64,000 nucleotides of DNA. It comes from Metopolophium dirhodum (taxonomy: Eukaryota; Arthropoda; Insecta; Hemiptera; Aphididae). Position 1 is the stretch's first letter, and each line of letters begins with the position of its first letter. The notes under the pieces are model-generated. The model did not search any database. It worked only from the letters and a program-made list of their open reading frames with translations, and was not told the origin of the DNA. Positions 1 to 11,560 of the stretch are shown piece by piece. The translations under genes were made by a program, and so were the position numbers. The stretch covers positions 149,626,526 through 149,690,525 of the forward strand of contig NC_083560.1 in assembly GCF_019925205.1 (NCBI RefSeq). The letters are read 5' to 3'.

Positions 1-3000
1 AGCATTTCAAATTAATAAAAAACATAATTTGTTGATGAATTAAATTTTAGTCAATTGCAAATACACTTGTCCACTATAAATAAACTAGGTTTTCAGAAAA
101 CTAGAGTTTAAAACCCAATAATTACGCTTATATGAACATTTTTTAGCGTTGGGGTACATCTTTTCAAATTAATAAAAAACATAATTTGTTGATGAATACA
201 ATTTTAGTCAATTGAAAATACACTTATCCACTATCAATAAACTAGGTTTTTTTTTTTGAAGACTTTAGTCAATTGCTAATACATTAGTCACCTATAGATA
301 GATTAGTAGAAGGAATAACTAGAATTTACAACTCAATAATTACGTTTATATTAATATTGTTCATTGATAGGGTACATCTTTTCAAATTAATAAAAAACAT
401 AATTTGTTGATGAATACAATTTTAGTCAATTGCAAATACACTTATCAACTATAATGAAACTAGGTTTTCAGAAAACTAGAGTTTAAAAGCCAATAATTAC
501 GTTTATATGAACATTTTTTAGCGTTGAGGTACATCTTTTCAAATTAATAAATAACATAATTTGTTGTTGAATAAGACTTAAGTCAATTGCTAATACATTA
601 GTCACCTATAGATGGATTAGTAGAAGAAAAAACTAGAATTTAGAACTCAATTATTACCTTTATATTAACATTGTTCATTGGTAGGGTACATCTTTTCAAA
701 TTAATAGAAATATAATTTGTTGATGAATAAAATTTTAGTCAATTGCAAATACACTTATCCACTATAACTAAACTAGGTTTTCAGGAAACTAGAGTTTAAA
801 ACCCAATAATTACACTTATATGAAAATTTTTTTGCGTTGGGTTACATCTTTTCAAATTAATAAAAAACATAATTTGTTGATGAATAAAACTCTAGTCAAT
901 TGTAAATACATTGGTCACCTATAAATAGATTAGTAGAAGGAATAACTAGAATTTAGAACACAATTATTACGTTTATAATGACATTGTTCATTGATAGGGT
1001 AAATCTTTTCAAATTAATAAAAAACAAAATTTGTAGATGAATTAAATTTTAGTCAATTGCAAATACACTTATCCACTGTAAATAAACTAGGTTTTCAGAA
1101 AACTATAGTTTAAACCCAATAATTACCCTTATATGAAAATTTCTTAGCGTTGGGGTACATCTTTTCAAATTAATAAAAAACATAATTTGTTAATGAATAC
1201 AATTTTAGTCAATTGCAAATAAACTTAACAACTATAATGAAACTAGGTTTTCAGAAAACTAGAGTATAAAACCAAATAATTACGCTTATATGAACATTTT
1301 TTAGCGTTGGGGTAAAACTAGAATTTAGAACTCAATTATTACCTTTATATTAACATTGTTCATTGATAGGGTACATCTTTTCATATTAATAAAAAACATA
1401 ATTCGTTGATGAATAAGACTTAAGTCAACTGCTAATACATTAGTCACCTATAGATAGATTAGTAGAAGAAATAACTAGAATTTAGAACTCAATAATTACG
1501 TATATATTAACATTGTTCATTGATTGGGTACATCTTTTCAAATTAAGAAAAATTTAATTTGTTGATAAATTAAATTTTAGTCAATTTCAAATACACTTAT
1601 CCACTATAAATAAACTAGGTTTTCAGAAAACTAGAGTATACAACCCAATAATTACGCTTATATGATCATTTTATAGCGTTGGGGTACAGCATTTCAAATT
1701 AATAAAAAACATAATTTGTTGATGAATAAAACTTTAGTCAATTGCAAATATTTTTATTCACTATAAATAAACTAGGTTATCAGAAAACTAGAGTTTAAAA
1801 CCAAATAATTGCGCAAATATGAACATTTTTTAGTGTTGGGGTAAACATTACAAATTAAAAAAAAACATAATTTGTTGATGAATAAAACTTTAGTCAATTG
1901 TAAATACATTAGTCAGCTATAGGTAGATGAGTAGAAGGCAAAACTATAATTTAGAACTCAATTATTACGTTTATAATGACATTGTTCATTGATAGGGTAA
2001 ATCTTTTCAAATTAATAAAAAACAAAATTTGTAGATGAATTAAATTTTAGTCAATTGCAAATACACTTATCCACTATAAATAAACTAGGTTTTCAGAAAA
2101 CTAGGGTTTAAAACCCAATAATTACGCTTATATAAAAATTTCTTAGCGTTGGGGTACATTTTTTCAAATTAATAAAAAACATAATTTGTTGATGAATAAA
2201 ATTTTAGTCAATTGAAAATACACTTATCAACTACAAAGAAACTAGGTTTTCAGAAATCTAGAGTTTCAAACCCAATAATTACGCTTATATGAAAATTTTT
2301 TTGCGTTAGGGTACATCTTTTCAAATTAATAAAAAACATAATTTGTTGATGAATAAAACTTTAGTCAATTGTAAATACATTGGTCACCTATAAATAGATT
2401 AGTAGAAGGAATAACTAGAATTTAGAACACAATAATTACGTTTATATTAACATTGTTCATTGATAGGGTAAATCTTTTCAAATTAATAAAAAACATAATT
2501 TGTTGATGAATTAAATTTTAGTCAATTGCAAATACACTTATCCACTTTAAATAAACTAGGTTTTCAGAAAACTAGAGTTTAAAACACAATAATTACGCTT
2601 ATATGAACATTTTTTAGCGTTGGGGTACATCTTTTCAAATTAATAAAAAACATAATTTGTTGATGAATAAAACTTAAGTCAATTGCAAATACACTTATCA
2701 ACCTTAATGAAACTAGGTTTTCAGAAAACTAGAGTATAAAACCAAATAATTACGCTTATATGAACATTTTTTAGCGTTGGGGTAAAACTAGAATTTAGAA
2801 CTCAATAATTACGTTTATATTGACATTATTCATTGATAGGGTACATCTTTTCAAAATATTAAAAACATAATTTGTTGATGAATAAAACTTTAGTCAATTG
2901 CAAATATTTTTATTCACTATAAATAAACTAGGTTATCAGAAAACTAGAGTTTAAAACCAAATAATTGCTCAAATATGAACATTTTTTAGTGTTGGGGTAA

Positions 3001-6000
3001 ACATTTCAAATTAAAAAAAAACATAATTTGTTGATGAATACAATTTTAGTCAATTGCAAATACACTTATCCACTGTAAATAAACTAGGTTTTCAGAAAAC
3101 TATAGTTTAAACCCAATAATTACCCTTATATGAAAATTTCTTAGCGTTGGGGTACATCTTTTCAAATTAATAAAAAACATAATTTGTTGACGAATAAAAT
3201 TTTAGTCAATTGCAAATACACTTATCCACTATAATGAAACTAGGTTTACAGAAAACTAGAGTATAAAACCAAATAATTACGCTTATATGAACATTTTTTA
3301 GCGTTGGGGTACATCTTTTCAAATTAATAAAAAACATAATTTTTTGATGAATAAGACTTAAGTCAATAGCTAATACATTAGTCACCTATAGATAGATTAG
3401 TAGAAGAAATAACTAGAATTTAGAACTCAATAATTACGTTTATATTAACATTGTTCATTGATAGGGTACATCTTTTCAAATTAATAAATAACATAATTTG
3501 TTGATGAATTAAATTTTAGTCAATTGCAAATACACTTGTCCACTATAAAGAAACTATGTTTTCAGAAAACTAGAGTATACAACCCAATAATTACGCTTAT
3601 ATGAACATTTTATAGCGTTGGGGTACAGCATTTCAAATTAATAAAAAACATAATTTGTTGATGAATTAAATTTTAGTCAATTGCAAATACACTTGTCCAC
3701 TATAAATAAACTAGGTTTTCAGAAAACTAGAGTTTAAAACCCAATAATTACGCTTATATGAACATTTTTTAGCGTTGGGGTACATCTTTTCAAATTAATA
3801 AAAAACATAATTTGTTGATGAATACAATTTTAGTCAATTGAAAATACACTTATCCACTATAAATAAACTAGGTTTTCAGAAAACTAGAGTTTAAAACCCA
3901 ATAATTACGCTTATAAAAAAATTTCTTAGCGTTGGGGTACATCTTTTCAAATTAATAAAAAACATAATTTGTTGATGAATACAATTTTAGTCAATTGCGA
4001 ATACACTTATCCACTATCAATAAACTAGGTTTTTTTTTGTTGAAGACTTTAGTCAATTGCTAATACATTAGTCACCTATAGATAGATTAGTAGAAGGAAT
4101 AACTAGAATTTACAACTCAATAATTACGTTTATATTAATATTGTTCATTGATAGGGTACATCTTTTCAAATTAATAAAAAACATAATTTGTTGATGTATA
4201 CAATTTTAGTCAATTGCAAATACACTTATCAACTATAATGAAACTAGGTTTTCAGAAAACTACAGTATAAAACCAAATAATTACGCTTATATGAACATTT
4301 TTTAGCGTTGGGGTAAAACTAGAATTTAGAACTCAATTATTACCTTTATATTAACATTGTTCATTGATAGGGTACATCTTTTCAAATTAATAAAAAACAT
4401 AATTTGTTGATGAATACAATTTTAGTCAATTGCAAATACACTTATCAACTATAATGAAACTAGGTTTTCAGAAAACTAGAGTTTAAAACCCAATAATTAC
4501 GTTTATATGAACATTTTTTAGCGTTGGGGTACATCTTTTCAAATTAATAAATAACATAATTTGTTGTTGAATAAGACTTAAGTCAATTGCTAATACATTA
4601 GTCACCTATAGATGGATTAGTAGAAGAAAAAACTAGAATTTAGAACTCAATTATTACCTTTATATTAACATTGTTCATTGGTAGGGTACATCTTTTCAAA
4701 TTAATAGAAATATAATTTGTTGATGAATTAAATTTTAGTCAATTGCAAATACACTTATCCACTATAACTAAACTAGGTTTTCAGGAAACTAGAGTTTAAA
4801 ACCCAATAATTACACTTATATGAAAATTTTTTTGCGTTGGGGTACATCTTTTTAAATTAATAAAAAACATAATTTGTTGATGAATAAAACTCTAGTCAAT
4901 TGTAAATACATTGGTCACCTATAAATAGATTAGTAGAAGGAATAACTAGAATTTAGAACACAATTATTACGTTTATAATGACATTGTTCATTGATAGGGT
5001 AAATCTTTTCAAATTAATAAAAAACAAAATTTGTAGATGAATTAAATTTTAGTCAATTGCAAATACACTTATCCACTGTAAATAAACTAGGTTTTCAGAA
5101 AACTATAGTTTAAACCCAATAATTACCCTTATATGAAAATTTTTTAGCGTTGGGGTACATCTTTTCAAATTAATAAAAAACATAATTTGTTGATGAATAC
5201 AATTTTAGTCAATTGCAAATACACTTATCCACTGTAAATAAACTAGGTTTTCAGAAAACTAGGGTTTAAAACCCAATAATTACGCTTATAAAAAAATTTC
5301 TTAGCGTTGGGGTACATCTTTTCAAATTAATAAAAAACATAATTTGTTGATGAATAAAACTTTAGTCAATTGTAAATACATTGGTCACCTATAAATAGAT
5401 TAGTAGAAGGAATAACTAGAATTTAGAACACAATAATTACGTTTATATTAACATTGTTCATTGATAGGGTAAATCTTTTCAAATTAATAAAAAACATAAT
5501 TTGTTGATGAATTAAATTTTAGTCAATTGCAAATACACTTATCCACTTTAAATAAACTAGGTTTTCAGAAAACTAGAGTTTAAAACACAATAATTACGCT
5601 TATATGAACATTTTTTAGCGTTGGGGTACATGTTTTCAAATTAATAAAAAACATAATTTGTTGATGAATAAAACTTTAGTCAATTGCAAATACACTTATC
5701 AACCTTAATGAAACTAGGTTTTCAGAAAACTAGAGTATATAACCAAATAATTACGCTTATATGAACATTTTTTAGCGTTGGGGTAAAACTAGAATTTAGA
5801 ACTCAATAATTACGTTTATATTGACATTATTCATTGATAGGGTACATCTTTTCAAAATATTAAAAACATAATTTGTTGATAAATTAAATTTTAGTCAGTT
5901 GCAAATACACTTATCCACTATAAAGAAACTATGTTTTCAGAAAACTAGAGTATACAACCCAATAATTACGCTTATATGAACATTTTATAGCGTTGGGGTA

Positions 6001-6205
6001 CAGCATTTCAAATTAATAAAAAACATAATTTGTTGATGAATTAAATTTTAGTCAATTGCAAATACACTTATCCACTATAAATAAACTAGGTTTTCAGAAA
6101 ACTAGAGTTTAAAACCCAATAATTACGCTTATATGAACATTTTTTAGCGTTGGTACATCTTTTCAAATTAATAAAAACATAATTTGTTGATGAATAAAAT
6201 TTTAG
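1..6205. repeat. AT-rich satellite array, block 1 (A/B monomers of about 157 bp)
   Basis: Tandem satellite DNA with no gene. Two related monomers are seen, each counted from the motif GTACATCTTTTCAAATT. Type A (for example 372-528) ends in TTTAGCGTTGGGG and carries a dyad around AAACTAGGTTTTC. Type B (for example 529-685) ends in CATTGTTCATTGATAGG and contains ATTAGTAGAAG. Their first 70 or so bases are nearly the same and then they diverge, so A and B are sister monomers, often alternating as a dimer of about 314 bp. Shortened B pieces of about 59 bp, entered through GGGGTAAAACTAG, break the period (for example near 1312, 2781, 4313 and 5783). Positions 361-1220 recur almost unchanged at an offset of exactly 4000 (4361-5220). 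Poly-T A/B hybrid junctions lie near 247 and 4028. Confidence 0.95.
82..109. other. Imperfect palindrome of the A monomer (first of many copies)
   Basis: The arms AAACTAGGTTTTC and GAAAACTAGAGTTT are near-perfect reverse complements around a single central A, with small bulges. The inner arms CTAGGTTTTC and GAAAACTAG pair with one bulged G. The element recurs in most type A monomers across the whole window, and B monomers lack it. It could form a hairpin or cruciform, or be a binding site for a dimeric protein. Function is not shown by sequence. Confidence 0.6.
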
Positions 6206-6845
6206 AGAAATAACTGTATATGCCCGATTAACCAGTTATTATGCACTCTACGATTTTATGCCACTCGATGCTTTCAAACCACTGCAGGAGATCTGTGTGG
6301 CTTTAGTTCTTCAACAGTAAATCGGATAGTGCATAAAGTTAGTTGTACTATTGCGTCCTTGCGTAGTCAATATATTAAATTTCCTGGAACACCAGAGGAA
6401 ATAAGACGGAACCAGTTAAATTTTTACAGAAGAGCCAAGTTCCCAAGAGTCATCGGTGCTATTGACTGTACCCATGTGAAGTTGTGGCAATCACCAGGTA
6501 TTTACAAAAAAAATTAATACTCAAACCTAATTTTCTTATTACTAGGTACAAGTTATTACACCCGTAGACACAATTTTCTAACAATATAAATGTAATTAAT
6601 TTATTTTTATTTTTACAATTATAGTTACATTTTACATTAGTGGTCTTTCTTTCTGAATTGCAGGTGGAGAATCCGCTGAGCGTTTCCGGAACCGCAAAGG
6701 ATATTTTTCGTTAAACGTTCAAGCATATCGCAATGCTAATTTGGAAATAATTGATGTTGTTGCAAATGCAAATGAAATTTCAACAATAATCAGACATTTT
6801 CATAATTTATTTGTTTATTTATTATAATTTATAATTTATTATAAT
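6206..6845 (+). pseudogene. HARBI1-like transposase gene fragment, copy 1
   Basis: Internal piece of a Harbinger (PIF/HARBI1) transposase gene. The open frame runs 6206-6497, then an intron 6498-6663 (GT...AG, with a pyrimidine-rich acceptor ending TTGCAG), then 6664-6827 ending in TAA: about 151 residues if spliced. Family motifs in order are NQLL.TLRFYAT, GDLCGFSSSTVNRIVHKV (helix-turn-helix-like region), FPRVIGAIDCTHVKL (containing the first catalytic Asp) and, after the splice, GESAERFRNRKGYFSLNVQ. The frame stops just past IIDVVA, before the second Asp and the Glu of the DDE triad, so no active nuclease can be made. No N-terminal Met exon and no terminal inverted repeats are seen, and TAG sits directly upstream. 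This copy reads ATRCFQ where copies 5-8 read ATGCFQ, and it has an A-rich change just after the donor (KKN rather than KNN in the unspliced frame). Left flank: a GCGTTGGTAC A monomer unlike that of copies 2-4. Confidence 0.85.
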
Positions 6846-9800
6846 ATATTAACATTGTTCATTGATAGGGTACATCTTTTCAAATTAATAAAAAACATAA
6901 TTTGTTGACGAATAAAATTTTAGTCAATTGCAAATACACTTATCCACTATAAACAAACTAGGTTTTCAGAAAACTAGAGTTTAAAACACAATAATTACGC
7001 TTATATGAACATTTTTTAGCGTTGGGGTACATCTTTTCAAATTAATAAAAAACATAATTTGTTGATGAATACAATTTTAGTCAATTGCAAATACACTTAT
7101 CAACTATAATGAAACTAGGTTTTCAGAAAACTAGAGTATAAAACCAAATAATTACGCTTATATGAACATTTTTTAGCGTTGGGGTAAAACTAGAATTTAG
7201 AACTCAATTATTACCTTTATATTAACATTGTTCATTGATAGGGTACATCTTTTCAAATTAATAAAAAACATAATTTGTTGATGAATACAATTTTAGTCAA
7301 TTGCAAGTACACTTATCAACTATAATGAAACTAGGTTTTCAGAAAACTAGAGTTTAAAACCCAATAATTACGCTTATATGAAAATTTCTTAGCGTTGGGG
7401 TACATCTTTTCAAATTAATAAAAAACATAAATTGTTGATGAATAAGACTTTAGTCAATTGCTAATACATTAGTCACCTATAGATAGATTAGTAGAAGGAA
7501 TAACTAGAATTTAGAACTCAATAATTACGTTTATATTAACATTGTTCATTGATAGGGTAAATCTTTTCAAATTAATAAAAAACATAATTTGTTGATGAAT
7601 TAAATTTTAGTCAATTGCAAATACACTTATCCACTATAAATAAACTAGGTTTTCAGAAAACTAGAGTTTAAAACACAATAATTACGCTTATATGAACATT
7701 TTTTAGCGTTGGGGTACATCTTTTCAAATTAATAAAAAACATAATTTGTTGATGAATACAATTTTAGTCAATTGCAAATACACTTATCCACTGTAAATAA
7801 ACTAGGTTTTCAGAAAACTATAGTTTAAACCCAATAATTACCCTTATATGAAAATTTCTTAGCGTTGGGGTAAAACTAGAATTTAGAACTCAATTATTAC
7901 CTTTATATTAACATTGTTCATTGATAGGGTACATCTTTTCATATTAATAAAAAACATAATTCGTTGATGAATAAGACTTAAGTCAACTGCTAATACATTA
8001 GTCACCTATAGATAGATTAGTAGAAGAAATAACTAGAATTTAGAACTCAATTATTACCTTTATATTAACATTGTTCATTGATTGGGTACATCTTTTCAAA
8101 TTAAGAAAAATTTAATTTGTTGATAAATTAAATTTTAGTCAATTGCAAATACACTTATCCACTATAAATAAACTAGGTTTTCAGAAAACTAGAGTTTAAA
8201 ACCCAATAATTACGCTTATATGAACATTTTTTAGCGTTGGGGTACATCTTTTCAAATTAATAAAAAACATTATTTGTTGATGAATAAAACTTTAGTCAAT
8301 TGCAAATATTTTTATTCACTATAAATAAACTAGGTTATCAGAAAACTAGAGTTTAAAACCAAATAATTGCGCAAATATGAACATTTTTTAGTGTTGGGGT
8401 AAACATTACAAATTAAAAAAAAACATAATTTGTTGATGAATAAAACTTTAGTCAATTGTAAATACATTAGTCAGCTATAGGTAGATGAGTAGAAGGCAAA
8501 ACTATAATTTAGAACTCAATTATTACGTTTATAATGACATTGTTCATTGATAGGGTAAATCTTTTCAAATTAATAAAAAACAAAATTTGTAGATGAATTA
8601 AATTCTAGTCAATTGCAAATACACTTATCCACTATAAATAAACTAGGTTTTCAGAAAACTAGGGTTTAAAACCCAATAATTACGCTTATAAAAAAATTTC
8701 TTAGCGTTGGGTTACATCTTTTCAAATTAATAAAAAACATAATTTGTTGATGAATAAAACTTTAGTCAATTGTAAATACATTGGTCACCTATAAATAGAT
8801 TAGTAGAAGGAATAACTAGAATTTAGAACACAATAATTACGTTTATATTAACATTGTTCATTGATAGGGTAAATCTTTTCAAATTAATAAAAAACATAAT
8901 TTGTTGATGAATTAAATTTTAGTCAATTGCAAATACACTTATCCACTTTAAATAAACTAGGTTTTCAGAAAACTAGAGTTTAAAACACAATAATTACGCT
9001 TATATGAACATTTTTTTAGCGTTGGGGTACATGTTTTCAAATTAATAAAAAACATAATTTGTTGATGAATAAAACTTTAGTCAATTGCAAATACACTTAT
9101 CAACCTTAATGAAACTAGGTTTTCAGAAAACTAGAGTATAAAACCAAATAATTACGCTTATATGAACATTTTTTAGCGTTGGGGTAAAACTAGAATTTAG
9201 AACTCAATAATTACGTTTATATTGACATTATTCATTGATAGGGTACATCTTTTCAAAATATTAAAAACATAATTTGTTGATAAATTAAATTTTAGTCAGT
9301 TGCAAATTAACTTATCCACTATAAAGAAACTATGTTTTCAGAAAACTAGAGTATACAACCCAATAATTACGCTTATATGAACATTTTATAGCGTTGGGGT
9401 ACATCTTTTCAAATTAATAAAAAACATAATTTGTTGATGAATAAAACTTTAGTCAATTGCAAATATTTTTATTCACTATAAATAAACTAGGTTATCAGAA
9501 AACTAGAGTTTAAAACCAAATAATTGCGCAAATATGAACATTTTTTAGTGTTGGGGTAAACATTTCAAATTAAAAAAAAACATAATTTGTTGATGAATAC
9601 AATTTTAGTCAATTGCAAATACACTTATCCACTGTAAATAAACTAGGTTTTCAGAAAACTATAGTTTAAACCCAATAATTACCCTTATATGAAAATTTCT
9701 TAGCGTTGGGGTACATCTTTTCAAATTAATAAAAAACATAATTTGTTGATGAATACAATTTTAGTCAATTGCAAATACACTTATCAACTATATTGAAACT

Positions 9801-10920
9801 AGGTTTACAGAAAACTAGAGTATAAAACCAAATAATTACGCTTATATGAACATTTTTTAGCGTTGGGGTACATCTTTTCAAATTAATAAAAAACATAATT
9901 TGTTGATGAATAAGACTTAAGTCAATAGCTAATACATTAGTCACCTATAGAAGGATTAGTAGAAGAAATAACTAGAATTTAGAACTCAATAATTACGTTT
10001 ATATTAACATTGTTCATTGATAGGGTACATCTTTTCAAATTAATAAAAAACATAATTTGTTGATGAATAAAACTTTAGTCAATTGCAAATACATTAGTCA
10101 CCTATAGATGGATTAGTAGAAGAAAAAACTAGAATTTAGAACTCAATTATTACCTTTATATTAACATTGTTCATTGATAGGGTACATCTTTTTAAATTAA
10201 TAAAAACATAATTTGTTGATGAATAAAATTTTAGTCAATTGCAAATACACTTATCCACTATGAATAAACTAGGTTTTCAGGAAACTAGAGTTTAAAACCC
10301 AATAATTACGCTTATATGAAAATTTCTTAGCGTTGGGGAACATCTTTTCAAATTAATAAAAAACATAATTTGTTGATGAATAAGACTTTAGTCAATTGCT
10401 AATACATTAGTCACCTATAGATAGATTAGTAGAAGGAATAAATAGAATTTAGAACTCAATAATTACGTTTATATTAATATTGTTCTTTGATAGGGTACAT
10501 CTTTTCAAATTAATAAAAAACATAATTTGTTGATGAATAAAATTTTAGTCAATTGCAAATACACTTATCCACTATAAATAAACTAGGTTTTCAGAAAACT
10601 AGAGTTTAAAACCCAATAATTATGCTTATGTGAAAATTTCTTAGCGTTGGGGTACATCTTTTCAAATTAATAAAAAACATAATTTGTTGATGAATACAAT
10701 TTTCGTCAATTGCGAATACACTTATCCACTATAATTAAACTAGGTTTTCAGAAAACTAGAGTTTAAAACCCAATAATTACGCTTTTTTGACAATTTCTTA
10801 GCGTTGGGGTAAAACTAGAATTTAGAACTCAATTATTACCTTTATATTAACATTGTTCATTTATAGGGTACATCTTTTCAAATTAATAAAAACATAATTT
10901 GTTGATGAATAAAATTTTAG
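6846..10920. repeat. Satellite array, block 2
   Basis: A/B satellite with no gene. It resumes after the HARBI1 piece in the middle of a B monomer at ATATTAACATTG, and the first full monomer carries the variant GTTGACGAAT that follows every HARBI1 copy. It includes runs of the A-prime variant (AAATATTTTTATTCAC, AATTGCGCAAATATG, TTTAGTGTTGGGG), followed by a B variant reading CAGCTATAGGTAGATGAG. The left flank of the next HARBI1 copy contains GCTTTTTTGA. Confidence 0.93.
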
Positions 10921-11560
10921 AGAAATAACTGTATATGCCCGATTAACCAGTTATTATGCACTCTACGATTTTATGCCACTCGATGCTTTCAAACCACTGC
11001 AGGAGATCTGTGTGGCTTTAGTTCTTCAACAGTAAATCGGATAGTGCATAAAGTTAGTTGTACTATTGCGTCCTTGCGTAGTCAATATATTAAATTTCCT
11101 GGAACACCAGAGGAAATAAGACGGAACCAGTTAAATTTTTACAGAAGAGCCAAGTTTCCAAGAGTCATCGGTGCTATTGACTGTACCCATGTGAAGTTGT
11201 GGCAATCACCAGGTATTTACAAAAATAATTAATACTCAAACCTGTTTTTCTTTTTACTAGGTACAAGTTATTACACCCGTAGACACAATTTTCTAACAAT
11301 ATAAATGTAATTAATTTATTTTTATTTTTACAATTATAGTTACATTTTACATTAGTGGTCTTTCTTTCTGAATTGCAGGTGGAGAATCCGCTGAGCGTTT
11401 CCGGAACCGCAAAGGATATTTTTCGTTAAACGTTCAAGCATATCGCAATGCTAATTTGGAAATAATTGATGTTGTTGCAAATGCAAATGAAATTTCAACA
11501 ATAATCAGACATTTTCATAATTTATTTGTTTATTTATTATAATTTATAATTTATTATAAT
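10921..11560 (+). pseudogene. HARBI1-like transposase gene fragment, copy 2
   Basis: Open frame 10921-11212, intron 11213-11378, second exon part 11379-11542. It reads ATRCFQ like copies 1, 3 and 4, and has CAAGTTTCCAAG (a silent change) shared only with copies 3 and 4. The left flank (a GCTTTTTTGA A monomer, then the truncated B piece, then CATTTATAGGGTAC) is shared with copies 3 and 4, and in a slightly changed form with copies 6-8. The unit was therefore duplicated together with its satellite context. The frame is open and the splice sites are intact. As in copy 1, the piece ends before the second and third catalytic residues. Confidence 0.85.

Noticed and set aside
240..260. T run as a Pol III terminator or retroposon poly-A tail
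   Set aside because: No Pol III promoter boxes or retroposon body lie beside it on either strand; it sits at a satellite hybrid junction.
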